From JANPII01 sp031424915 (GTDB lineage Bacteria > Pseudomonadota > Alphaproteobacteria > Rickettsiales > Midichloriaceae), in the NCBI GenBank assembly GCA_031424915.1, contig JANPII010000019.1, positions 1-12,606 on the forward strand: DNA of 12,606 nucleotides, given 5' to 3'. The number at the start of each line of letters is the position of its first letter. Position 1 is the stretch's first letter. Below the pieces are notes generated by a model that saw only the letters and a list, made by a program, of their open reading frames with translations, had not been told where the DNA came from and did no database searches. Shown here piece by piece: positions 1-7,169 of this stretch. A program made the position numbers and the translations under genes.

Positions 1-138
1 TGCTATAGTACCTTGGAAATTGGCTATTTCAGCGCAGTTTTAGGATTTGCATGTAATTTAGTCTTATCGCCTTATATCGGTAGAGCGCTTCTTAATTTAT
101 TGCCTGAGCAGCAGGGGCAGATATTTGCACAGGGATAG
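1..138 (+). CDS. C-terminal fragment of an unidentified, probably membrane protein
   Basis: Frame 1 is open from the window edge for 45 codons and ends at TAG (136-138); the start lies outside the window. The visible peptide has a long hydrophobic stretch, roughly residues 5-30 (with LEIGYFSAVLGF and NLVLSPYIG), and then a short polar tail ending in QGQIFAQG. This looks like the last membrane segment and cytosolic tail of a polytopic transporter-like protein, but no family signature is visible and I do not assign a function. It lies on the same strand as sucC, 116 nt upstream. No convincing terminator separates them. Confidence 0.55.
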   Translation, partial: CYSTLEIGYFSAVLGFACNLVLSPYIGRALLNLLPEQQGQIFAQG

Positions 139-185
139 AAGATAAATACTAAATTTCACACATATATCTGACTTCTAAAGAACGC

Positions 186-214
186 TTGTCTTTTTATGTT
201 TTTAGGTATATGTT
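186..214 (+). promoter_or_regulatory. Possible sigma70-type promoter for sucC-sucD-gltX
   Basis: TTGTCT (186-191) is followed after 17 nt by TATGTT (209-214), which matches the TATAAT consensus at four of six positions. It would give a leader of about 35 nt before sucC. The match is modest and AT-rich spacers produce such pairs by chance, so this is a candidate only. Confidence 0.3.
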
Positions 215-254
215 GAGACGCGCCAAATAGACGTTCTAATCAAGGAGTAAGTAT

Positions 255-1430
255 ATGAATATACATGAACATCAAGCTAAAGAAGTATTGCGAAAATATG
301 GGGTCTCAGTACCAACTGGCAAAGCGGCATTTACCAAGGGCGAAGCCGAAACAGCAATACGTGAGTTAGCGCAGCAAAATCCAGGCGGTGTTTTAGTTGT
401 AAAAGCCCAGATACATGCTGGCGGCCGTGGTAAAGCTGGCGGCGTCAAAGTTGTTAAGTCAGTGCAGGAAGCAGTTACTGAGGCAGAGCGTATGCTGGGT
501 ATGACTCTAGTTACTCATCAAACTGGGCCAGAAGGAAAAGTCGTAAAACGGGTCTATATTGAACAAGGCTCTAGTATCAAGAAAGAATATTATGTTTCGC
601 TAGTAGTAGACCGCCAATTTAGCCGCGTTACCTTTGTTGCTTCAGCCGAAGGCGGCATGGATATAGAAGAAGTTGCAGAAACTCACCCAGAAAAAATCAT
701 CAAAGTTTCTATTGATCCTGCCACAGAAATTCAAGATTTTCACGTACGCAAGCTGGCGTATGGTATTGGCCTTCATGGCGACCAGGTTAAGCAATTTGGT
801 AAAATGGCAAAAGCTTTGTATCGTGCGTTTGTTGATACTGACGCAATGCAAGTAGAAATTAATCCTATGATTGAAACAGCAGAAGGTGGGTTTATGGCAC
901 TGGATGCAAAATTTAACTTTGACGATAATGGGCTATTCCGCCACCCAGATATAAAAGCGATGCGTGATGAAAGCGAAGAAGACCCTCTTGAAATTGAAGC
1001 TTCTAAGCATGAACTTAGCTATATCAAGATGGATGGTGTGATCGGTTGCATGGTAAATGGCGCAGGATTAGCAATGGCAACTATGGATATCATTAAATTA
1101 TATGGTGCAGAACCAGCTAACTTCCTAGATGTAGGAGGAGGCGCCACCACTGAGCGAGTCACCGCAGCATTCAAAATTATTATGTCTGATCCTAACGTCA
1201 AAGGTATTTTAATCAATATCTTTGGTGGAATCATGCGTTGTGATGTGATTGCCGAAGGAGTAGTTACTGCTGCAAAGGAAACAAAGCTGCATGTACCTGT
1301 GGTTGTGCGCCTTGAGGGAACCAACGCACAGCAGGGTAAAGAAATATTGAGAAATTCTGGCTTAGCACTAGTACCCGCCGATGATTTGGCGGATGCAGCT
1401 AGCAAGATTGTCAAGCAAATAAACGCATAG
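255..1430 (+). CDS. sucC: Succinyl-CoA synthetase (ADP-forming) beta subunit, SucC
   Basis: Beta subunit of the cytosolic TCA-cycle enzyme that converts succinyl-CoA, phosphate and ADP (or GDP) to succinate, CoA and ATP (GTP). At 391 residues it matches the usual length. The N-terminal ATP-grasp domain opens with MNIHEHQAKEVLRKYGV and carries the nucleotide-binding segment HAGGRGKAGGVK near residue 55. LDAKFNFDDN follows mid-protein. The C-terminal CoA-ligase domain has the GGGAT loop and NIFGGIMRCDVIAEG, which contacts the active-site phosphohistidine of the alpha subunit in known structures. AAGGAG (242-247) lies 7 nt before the ATG and fixes the start. sucD follows after 14 nt, so the subunits are surely co-translated from one message. 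In an intracellular bacterium this step is a direct source of ATP. Confidence 0.97.
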   Translation: MNIHEHQAKEVLRKYGVSVPTGKAAFTKGEAETAIRELAQQNPGGVLVVKAQIHAGGRGKAGGVKVVKSVQEAVTEAERMLGMTLVTHQTGPEGKVVKRVYIEQGSSIKKEYYVSLVVDRQFSRVTFVASAEGGMDIEEVAETHPEKIIKVSIDPATEIQDFHVRKLAYGIGLHGDQVKQFGKMAKALYRAFVDTDAMQVEINPMIETAEGGFMALDAKFNFDDNGLFRHPDIKAMRDESEEDPLEIEASKHELSYIKMDGVIGCMVNGAGLAMATMDIIKLYGAEPANFLDVGGGATTERVTAAFKIIMSDPNVKGILINIFGGIMRCDVIAEGVVTAAKETKLHVPVVVRLEGTNAQQGKEILRNSGLALVPADDLADAASKIVKQINA

Positions 1431-1444
1431 TAAGGAGAGATAGG

Positions 1445-2320
1445 ATGTCCGTATTAATTAATGCAAACACTAAGGTAATATGCCAAGGCATGACTGGCTC
1501 ACAGGGGACCTTCCATACAGAGCAAGCTATCGCTTATGGTACGAAAATGGTAGGGGGAGTAACTCCAGGCAAAGGTGGGCAGATCCACCTAAATCTTCCT
1601 ATTTTTGATACAGTATCTGACGCCAAGCGCAAAACCGGGGCCAATGCTAGTGTTATATATGTTCCCCCAGCGTACGCTGCCGATTCTATATTAGAAGCAA
1701 TAGACGCCGAAATAGCCCTTATTGTATGCATCACCGAAGGGATACCGGTACTTGACATGGTACGAGTGAAGCGCGCTTTATCCGGTAGCAGCAGCCGCCT
1801 AATCGGCCCCAATTGCCCAGGGGTCATTACGCCAGGAGAATGTAAAATTGGTATTATGCCAGGATACATCCACCGTAAAGGGAAAATCGGTATTGTTTCA
1901 CGCTCTGGCACCCTTACTTATGAAGCAGTAGCGCAGACCACTGCTGTGGGTTTGGGTCAAAGCACCTGTATTGGCATCGGTGGTGATCCGGTAAATGGTA
2001 CAAACTTTGTTGACTGCCTAGAGATGTTCATGGCTGATGATCAGACTGAAGCTATCGTGATGATTGGTGAGATTGGCGGCGGTGCCGAAGTTGAAGGAGC
2101 TGAATTTATCCGCTCTTGTAAAACCAAAAAGCCAGTAGTCGGCTTTATCGCAGGCCGCACTGCTCCTCCTGGACGTCGTATGGGTCATGCTGGAGCTATC
2201 GTTTCTGGCGGCAATGATACAGCTGAAAGTAAAATTGAAGTAATGCGTAGCGTGGGGATTCACGTTTCCGAATCGCCAGCTGACATAGGCAAAACTATGG
2301 CGCAAGTGCTAGGAATATAG
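1445..2320 (+). CDS. sucD: Succinyl-CoA synthetase alpha subunit, SucD
   Basis: Alpha subunit that binds CoA and carries the phosphohistidine intermediate of succinyl-CoA synthetase. At 291 residues it is the family's usual length. An N-terminal Rossmann-type CoA-binding domain starts with the GMTGSQGTFHTEQAI stretch and continues through VGGVTPGKGG. The ligase domain has LIGPNCPGVITPGECKIGIMP. The catalytic His248 sits in RMGHAGAIVSGG. AAGGAG (1432-1437) lies 7 nt before the ATG, just after the sucC stop codon. gltX begins 13 nt downstream. Nothing looks truncated or altered. Confidence 0.97.
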   Translation: MSVLINANTKVICQGMTGSQGTFHTEQAIAYGTKMVGGVTPGKGGQIHLNLPIFDTVSDAKRKTGANASVIYVPPAYAADSILEAIDAEIALIVCITEGIPVLDMVRVKRALSGSSSRLIGPNCPGVITPGECKIGIMPGYIHRKGKIGIVSRSGTLTYEAVAQTTAVGLGQSTCIGIGGDPVNGTNFVDCLEMFMADDQTEAIVMIGEIGGGAEVEGAEFIRSCKTKKPVVGFIAGRTAPPGRRMGHAGAIVSGGNDTAESKIEVMRSVGIHVSESPADIGKTMAQVLGI

Positions 2321-2333
2321 CCAAAGAGGTAAT

Positions 2334-3659
2334 ATGTCTGTAGTTACTAGATTCGCACCTAGCCCAACCGGGTTCCTACACATTGGCAATGTGCGTACCG
2401 CTTTGGTTGCATGGTTGTTTGCACGATCTCAAAATGGCAAATTTATCTTACGCATTGATGATACTGATATAAAGCGTTCTGAAGAGCGCTTCACAGATGG
2501 CATCAAGCGTGATTTAGAGTGGCTAGGCCTAACATGGGATGCTGAATTTAGGCAATCAGACCGTATTGAACGCTATAAAATCATACAAGCCCAATTGATA
2601 AGCGAAGGCCGCTTGTATCCATGCTATGAAACTCAGGAAGAGCTAGAGGTCAAAAAGAAGATCGCCTTAAATAGTGGCAAGCCCCCAATCTATGATCGCA
2701 CTGCACTTAGGCTGTCAAATGCAGAAAAGCAGCGGCTGGAAGCGTCTGGTATACGTCCTCATTGGCGCTTTTTATTGAATGCGGAGTCGATTGATTGGCA
2801 AGATTTAGTACGTGATCATATCCACTTTGAGGCAGCGCATCTAGGTGACCCAGTTTGGATACGCGAGGATGGCACCATGACTTACTCTATTGCCTCGGTA
2901 ATTGATGATATAGACTACGGTATCACCCATATTGTACGTGGTGAAGATCATATCAGCAATAGCGCCTTACACGTTCAACTCTTCAAAGCGCTAGGCCATG
3001 AGCCCCCAGAATTTGCTCATCTAGCTTTACTAAAGTCGAAAGAAGGGGAAATGTCCAAGCGCACCGGTGGGCACGATATACAAGCTTTGCGTGAGCAGGG
3101 GATCGAGCCTTTAGCTCTACTTAGCCTACTTGCTAAAATTGGCACCTCAGATTCTATAGAGCTCAGATCTACCCACAAAGAACTCATTACAGATTTTTCT
3201 ATCTCTAAATTAGGCAAAGCTACGGTACTTTATGATCCACAGGAACTATGGCGCCTAAATGCTAGGCTGCTACATAACATGCCCTTCTCGCAAGTCAAAA
3301 GCCGTAATATTGCCGACTTCGATGAACCGTTTTGGGAAGCAGTAAAACATAATATCAAAAGTATTAGCGAGGCAAAAGAGTGGCATAATATGTGTCATGG
3401 TGATATAACCCCCATAATCGAAGAGCCAGAGTTTATACATACCTCAGCTACCCTGCTTCCTGAAGGTGCCGTCGGCCCCAATACCTGGGCAGACTGGACG
3501 GCTGTTATTAAGCAGAAAACTGGTCGTACTGGCAAAGCGTTGTTTATGCCCCTCAGGCTTGCGCTTACTGGTATAGCACACGGTCCAGAACTTGCAGACT
3601 TACTACCTCTAATCGGGCGCGATAAAGTCCTGTCTAGGCTAACAAAGCAAAGTAGATAA
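2334..3659 (+). CDS. gltX: Glutamyl-tRNA synthetase (class I), GltX
   Basis: Class I aminoacyl-tRNA synthetase that charges tRNA with glutamate. The Rossmann catalytic core begins at once with RFAPSPTGFLHIGNVRTAL (HIGH motif as HIGN, residues 16-19) and LRIDDTD. The second signature, KMSKS-like EMSKR, is at residues 239-243, before TGGHDIQALREQGIEPLAL. The C-terminal anticodon-binding part is recognisable to RTGKALFMPLRLALTG, typical of bacterial GluRS. The length is 441 residues, on the short side of the family. AGAGG (2325-2329) precedes the ATG by 4 nt. Many alphaproteobacteria, Rickettsiales included, have two gltX paralogues and make Gln-tRNA through GatCAB; whether this copy charges tRNA-Glu, tRNA-Gln or both cannot be read from the sequence. 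Its place directly behind sucD suggests one transcript. Confidence 0.95.
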   Translation: MSVVTRFAPSPTGFLHIGNVRTALVAWLFARSQNGKFILRIDDTDIKRSEERFTDGIKRDLEWLGLTWDAEFRQSDRIERYKIIQAQLISEGRLYPCYETQEELEVKKKIALNSGKPPIYDRTALRLSNAEKQRLEASGIRPHWRFLLNAESIDWQDLVRDHIHFEAAHLGDPVWIREDGTMTYSIASVIDDIDYGITHIVRGEDHISNSALHVQLFKALGHEPPEFAHLALLKSKEGEMSKRTGGHDIQALREQGIEPLALLSLLAKIGTSDSIELRSTHKELITDFSISKLGKATVLYDPQELWRLNARLLHNMPFSQVKSRNIADFDEPFWEAVKHNIKSISEAKEWHNMCHGDITPIIEEPEFIHTSATLLPEGAVGPNTWADWTAVIKQKTGRTGKALFMPLRLALTGIAHGPELADLLPLIGRDKVLSRLTKQSR

Positions 3660-3674
3660 TAACTGTGTGGTTAT
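3659..3674. terminator. Weak hairpin in the gltX/bioB convergent gap
   Basis: ATAAC (3659-3663) and GTTAT (3670-3674) form a 5-bp stem around a 6-nt TGTGTG loop, spanning the 14 nt between the converging stop codons. The stem is short, AT-rich and has no following T-run, so it is at best a weak two-way terminator. It is the only such structure in the gap. Confidence 0.25.
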
Positions 3675-4615
3675 CATGAAGATTTATTCGCTTTTTTCAA
3701 CCCTAGCCTAGTAAAGAGTAACTCGTCTTTTTCTAGCATTGGATTAGGGGCCGTTAATAGCTTCTCGCCCATAAATATAGAGTTTACACCTGCTAGGAAG
3801 CATAGAGCTTGCAACTCATCACTCATATCCTCTCTACCAGCTGAGAGCCTAACGTATGACTTAGGCAAAAGAATCCGGGCTAAGGCGATAGTACGAATAA
3901 AGTCAAATGGGTCTATATCTGGAACATCAGCAAGAGGAGTACCCGGAATACGTATAAGTTTGTTTATAGGTACTGATTCAGGTGGCTCGGGCAATAAAGC
4001 AAGGGTAAATAACATCTTAATACGGTCCTCATTTGATTCACCCATTCCTAAAATACCACCGCAACATACCTTCATACCGGAATTACGTACATGTTCTAAA
4101 GTTCGCAAACGATCTTCAAATGTGCGAGTGGTAATAATCGTATGATAATATTCTTCAGAGGTGTCTATATTATGGTTGTAGAAATCAAGACCAGCCTGCT
4201 CTAGCTGCACTGCCTGGCGCTCTTCTAGCAAGCCTAAAGTTGCACAGGTTTCCATACCAAGCTTCTTAACTTCCCTAATCATCTTACATACTAGCTCTAA
4301 GTCTCTATCTTTAGGGCCACGCCATGCTGCTCCTATACAAAAACGTGTACTCCCCGTCTCTTTCGCTCGTCGCGCAGCGGTTAATACTTCCTGTAAAGGC
4401 ATCAAGGGCTCTTTCTTTAATGCTGTATTGTAATGTGCAGATTGTGGGCAATAAGCACAATTCTCAGGACATCCCCCTGTTTTTATATTCAAAAGTGTGC
4501 TAGCTTGCACAGCGTTGGGATTAAAGTGCTCTCTGTGCACACTTTGAGCCCTATACATCAACTCTGCAAATGGGAGATGGAATATGAAATGCGCTTCTTC
4601 AAAATGTTTAGTCAC
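3674..4615 (-). CDS. bioB: Biotin synthase, BioB (radical SAM)
   Basis: Radical-SAM enzyme for the last step of biotin synthesis, inserting sulfur into dethiobiotin. The CxxxCxxC motif that binds the SAM-linked [4Fe-4S] cluster is Cys49, Cys53 and Cys56 (GGCPENCAYCPQS). The [2Fe-2S] ligands also align: Cys93 (STRFCIGAAW), Cys124 (METCATLG), Cys184 (MKVCCGGILG) and the Arg of LSAGRED. YNHNIDTS and SVPINKLIRIPGTPLAD complete a classic BioB. At 313 residues it lacks the poorly conserved C-terminal tail of E. coli BioB (346). The start is GTG at 4615: in-frame TAA lies 12 codons upstream, no ATG is available before residue 20, and AGGG sits 8 nt ahead. It diverges from bioF with a 35-nt gap and ends in TGA. 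Confidence 0.96.
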   Translation of the reverse strand: MTKHFEEAHFIFHLPFAELMYRAQSVHREHFNPNAVQASTLLNIKTGGCPENCAYCPQSAHYNTALKKEPLMPLQEVLTAARRAKETGSTRFCIGAAWRGPKDRDLELVCKMIREVKKLGMETCATLGLLEERQAVQLEQAGLDFYNHNIDTSEEYYHTIITTRTFEDRLRTLEHVRNSGMKVCCGGILGMGESNEDRIKMLFTLALLPEPPESVPINKLIRIPGTPLADVPDIDPFDFIRTIALARILLPKSYVRLSAGREDMSDELQALCFLAGVNSIFMGEKLLTAPNPMLEKDELLFTRLGLKKANKSS

Positions 4616-4650
4616 TGTGGATACCCTGTACTCTATGAGAAATAAGCATT

Positions 4651-5802
4651 ATGCAATTCTATGAACTTTATACTCGTCAGTGTGCTATTTTACAAGGAAA
4701 AGAGCAGCTACGTCACCTGGTGACTTCGCCTAAAGCCAATACTACCCCATATCTGGATTTTTCTAGCAATGATTATTTAAATTTCAGTAATGCACAAGAG
4801 CTAAAGAAGAGTGCTTACGAAGCAGCCCAGGAATTTGGCATAGGCAGCACAGGATCTCGCCTGCTTTCAGGCAATTACGAACTAATATCAAAATTAGAAA
4901 CTCAGATTGCGAAAGACAAAGGAACAGAAAGCGCCCTTATCTTTAACTCTGGATATCAGGCAAATATTAGTGTTTTACCAACACTTTTGGACTGTACAGT
5001 GCTAGGTGCCCAAGCATTAGTATTTTGCGACAGGCTCAATCATTCGAGTATCTATCAGGGTATATTGTTGGCCAAAGCGAAATTGGTACGATATCATCAT
5101 AATGACATGCAGCATCTAAGATTATTACTCCAGGAACATAGGGAAGATTTGCGTCCAAAATTCATAGTTGCTGAAACTTTATATGGGATGGATGGAGATA
5201 TCGCACCATTAACTGAACTTGTAGAGTTGGCGCAAACATACTCTGCTTTCTTATATCTTGATGAGGCGCATGCAACTGGGATATTAGGACCTAAAGGCTA
5301 TGGTTTATCTACAACAATAGATATGCAGCGTATGCCGCATTTAATAATGGGCACATTTAGTAAAGCATTGGGAGCCTTTGGTGCATACATTGCTTGTCAT
5401 AGGCAGCTAAAACAATACATAGTCAATCGATGTCCAGGGTTTATCTATTCTACTGCCTTGCCACCTATGGTTGTGGGTGCAGTAAATAAAGCATGGAGCA
5501 TGATTAGCAAACTTAATCAAGAACGTAAATGTTTACTACAATTAGCTCAGCATCTAAGAGAACAGTTAATTGAGGCGGGCTTTAACATAGGCGCTTCCAC
5601 TACTCATATTATCCCTATTATTCTAGGTGGTGAGGTAGAAACGATGAGAGCTCGAGATTTTCTAGCACAACACCATATATTAGTCTCCACCGTACGCCCG
5701 CCTACAGTGTCACCAGCAAGTTCTCGCTTGCGTATTGCCATAACTCTTAAACATAGCGAACATGATATATTAAGACTAATAGAGGTATTAAAGCAGCTAT
5801 GA
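4651..5802 (+). CDS. bioF: 8-amino-7-oxononanoate synthase, BioF
   Basis: PLP-dependent alpha-oxoamine synthase that condenses pimeloyl-ACP with L-alanine to give 8-amino-7-oxononanoate (KAPA), the first step of biotin ring assembly. At 383 residues it is full length. Family marks are DFSSNDYLNFS near the N-terminus, GIGSTGSRLLSGNY, the cofactor Asp/His region LDEAHATGILGPKGYG, and the Schiff-base Lys238 in GTFSKALGAFGAY. The C-terminal STVRPPTVSPASSRLRI substrate loop is also present. It is the first gene of the + strand biotin operon. The SD is poor (GAGA at 4637-4640). Its stop TGA overlaps the ATG of the next gene (ATGA), implying translational coupling. Confidence 0.95.
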   Translation: MQFYELYTRQCAILQGKEQLRHLVTSPKANTTPYLDFSSNDYLNFSNAQELKKSAYEAAQEFGIGSTGSRLLSGNYELISKLETQIAKDKGTESALIFNSGYQANISVLPTLLDCTVLGAQALVFCDRLNHSSIYQGILLAKAKLVRYHHNDMQHLRLLLQEHREDLRPKFIVAETLYGMDGDIAPLTELVELAQTYSAFLYLDEAHATGILGPKGYGLSTTIDMQRMPHLIMGTFSKALGAFGAYIACHRQLKQYIVNRCPGFIYSTALPPMVVGAVNKAWSMISKLNQERKCLLQLAQHLREQLIEAGFNIGASTTHIIPIILGGEVETMRARDFLAQHHILVSTVRPPTVSPASSRLRIAITLKHSEHDILRLIEVLKQL

Positions 5803-6431
5803 AACGGTCCTTAGTATTCTGTCACGGTTGGGGCTTTGATAAAGATTATTGGGAAACTATAAAACCTTATTTTTATGGTGAAGACTGCTATTTTTGGGAC
5901 TTAGGTTATTTTGGGAGTCGTAAATTAACATTACCCCCAAGTGATAGGAAAATTATTGGTATCGGACATTCATTTGGAATGCTTCAACTTATGCAATTTC
6001 TTTCGCATTTAGATATGGTAGTAGGATTGCAGGGTTTCACTAATTTTCTAGGTTATAGCCCCACCCTTCATACTAAACGGGCGTTAGAACTGAGGGCAGT
6101 AAAAACAGGCTTTAAGCATAATCCGCAAGCGGCGTTGTCCCAATTTTACCAGCGCGGCGGGGTGATATATCCACGCAAGCAAGAAATAGATAAAAATAGA
6201 TTATATTCTGATTTAGAAGCTTTGTCTAAAAAGCATCTTTTTCCACAATGTCCCACTTTAATTCTAGCAAGTAAAGATGATATAGTTGCACCACCTGCTC
6301 TAATAGAAGATAATTTCCAAGATATGAGAAATGTGAGCGTGATATATAATGCGCGTGGCAATCATGCACTAGGCTTTATGAAAGCAGAATGGGTAGCTAA
6401 ACACATCTGGAGTTTTATTAATGCGAACTGA
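5799..6431 (+). CDS. bioH: Probable pimeloyl-ACP methyl ester esterase (BioH-like, compact)
   Basis: Small alpha/beta hydrolase of 210 residues. The N-terminal oxyanion segment FCHGWGFDKDYW resembles the LLHGWGLN of E. coli BioH. The nucleophile Ser58 lies in GHSFG, with the acid probably Asp160 (SKDDIVAP) and the base His189 (GNHALGF), so the triad is complete. Placement between bioF and bioC is the standard slot for the enzyme that removes the methyl group from pimeloyl-ACP methyl ester, ending BioC-primed pimelate synthesis. It is about 45 residues shorter than E. coli BioH, the loss falling in the lid region. It could belong to a separate esterase type such as BioG, so the symbol states the expected role rather than proven orthology. 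It overlaps bioF by 4 nt and bioC's apparent start by 11 nt. Confidence 0.8.
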   Translation: MKRSLVFCHGWGFDKDYWETIKPYFYGEDCYFWDLGYFGSRKLTLPPSDRKIIGIGHSFGMLQLMQFLSHLDMVVGLQGFTNFLGYSPTLHTKRALELRAVKTGFKHNPQAALSQFYQRGGVIYPRKQEIDKNRLYSDLEALSKKHLFPQCPTLILASKDDIVAPPALIEDNFQDMRNVSVIYNARGNHALGFMKAEWVAKHIWSFINAN

Positions 6432-6498
6432 ATATTGCCCATATGATATGCGTCCAAACTTTGACCGTGGTGCTGAGACTTATGAGCAAGTAGCATGA
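6421..6498 (+). pseudogene. bioC: N-terminal piece of bioC cut off by an in-frame TGA
   Basis: ATG at 6421 has a good SD, GGAG at 6409-6412 with an 8-nt spacer, and opens 25 codons in the same frame as the methyltransferase ORF that follows. It ends at TGA (6496-6498). The peptide contains NFDRGAETYEQVA; with VQKQSA just after the stop this matches the conserved BioC N-terminus (E. coli FGRAAAHYEQHADLQRQSA) with TGA replacing a single codon. The gene was thus one reading frame of about 248 codons. Confidence 0.8.
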
Positions 6499-7167
6499 GT
6501 GCAAAAACAAAGTGCGCAATTGCTAGTGAAAATGCTTTTGGAGGAGCGTTCAGGTATATTACCTCGAAGCATACTTGATATTGGTACTGGGACTGGTTAT
6601 GTCGTAGAAAGTTTATTACCATATTTCCCTAATAGTGCCTATACCTTAAATGATATATCTGAATGCATGTTGGAAAAGGCCCGTGCTAAGTTACAACATT
6701 TGAATAGCATTAACTTTCATTTAGGAGATGCTGAGCAATGTGAATTTTTGCATCATGACCTTATTATCTCCAATTTTGCATTTCAATGGTTTGAGGGGAT
6801 TAAGGAAACCATAGCTAAGTTATGGGAGCATACAGATGTATTAGCATTTTCCACTTTGCTAGATGGAACTTTTTCTGAGTGGTGGGAGCTATGTAGTAAG
6901 GCCAGAATGAGTGTGCCAAAATTCCAGTATCCTACTTATGATGATTTGCAACAATATTGTTTAGCTTTGGGTTCTCGTCGTTTTTATTTTGCGCAAGATG
7001 ATATTTCGATAACTATGGAATCGCCTATTGCATTTGCTAGATATATCAAGCAATTAGGTGCAAACTTTCATGACAGTAGTTATAATAACTTCCTACCGTT
7101 TGCCAAGCACCAACAGCTGGAGGTCAACACTAGCTACAAAGTCTTTTTTGCTATTTTAAGTAGGTAA
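6499..7167 (+). CDS. bioC: Malonyl-ACP O-methyltransferase BioC, main body; N-terminus split off
   Basis: SAM-dependent methyltransferase that methylates malonyl-ACP so that fatty-acid synthesis can build the pimeloyl chain. The 223-codon frame starts right after an in-frame TGA, at a GTG with no SD. SAM motif I is ILDIGTGTGYVVESL. GDAEQCEFLHHDLIISNFAFQWFEG matches the AVQW region of BioC, and the C-terminal part extends to family length. With the 25 codons upstream the product would be 248 residues, close to E. coli BioC (251). Without them it lacks the FDRxAxxY motif and would probably be impaired. The rest has no stop or frameshift, so the lesion is recent, tolerated or a base-call error. 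It ends 2 nt before bioD. Confidence 0.85.
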   Translation: MQKQSAQLLVKMLLEERSGILPRSILDIGTGTGYVVESLLPYFPNSAYTLNDISECMLEKARAKLQHLNSINFHLGDAEQCEFLHHDLIISNFAFQWFEGIKETIAKLWEHTDVLAFSTLLDGTFSEWWELCSKARMSVPKFQYPTYDDLQQYCLALGSRRFYFAQDDISITMESPIAFARYIKQLGANFHDSSYNNFLPFAKHQQLEVNTSYKVFFAILSR

Positions 7168-7169
7168 GG

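Noticed and set aside
179..237. Inverted repeat AGAACG (179-184) and CGTTCT (232-237) ahead of sucC
   Set aside because: Six-base arms separated by 47 nt in AT-rich DNA are expected by chance; no stable structure follows.
1019..1414. 131-codon - strand ORF inside sucC, and similar long antisense frames in sucD and bioD/bioA
   Set aside because: All lie opposite highly conserved coding sequence, without an SD or protein character of their own.
4433..4645. 70-codon + strand ORF ahead of bioF
   Set aside because: It lies antisense to the conserved radical-SAM start of bioB and resembles no protein; it is a shadow frame.
6496..6498. UGA read as Trp (code 4) to rescue bioC
   Set aside because: bioB, bioF, bioH and bioD all end in TGA at the expected family lengths and TGG codes Trp widely; Trp is also not expected at this BioC position.
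6499..6515. Programmed frameshift near the bioC stop
   Set aside because: The frame is the same on both sides of TGA, so a shift is not needed, and the A-run is one base short of a classic AAAAAAC slippery site.
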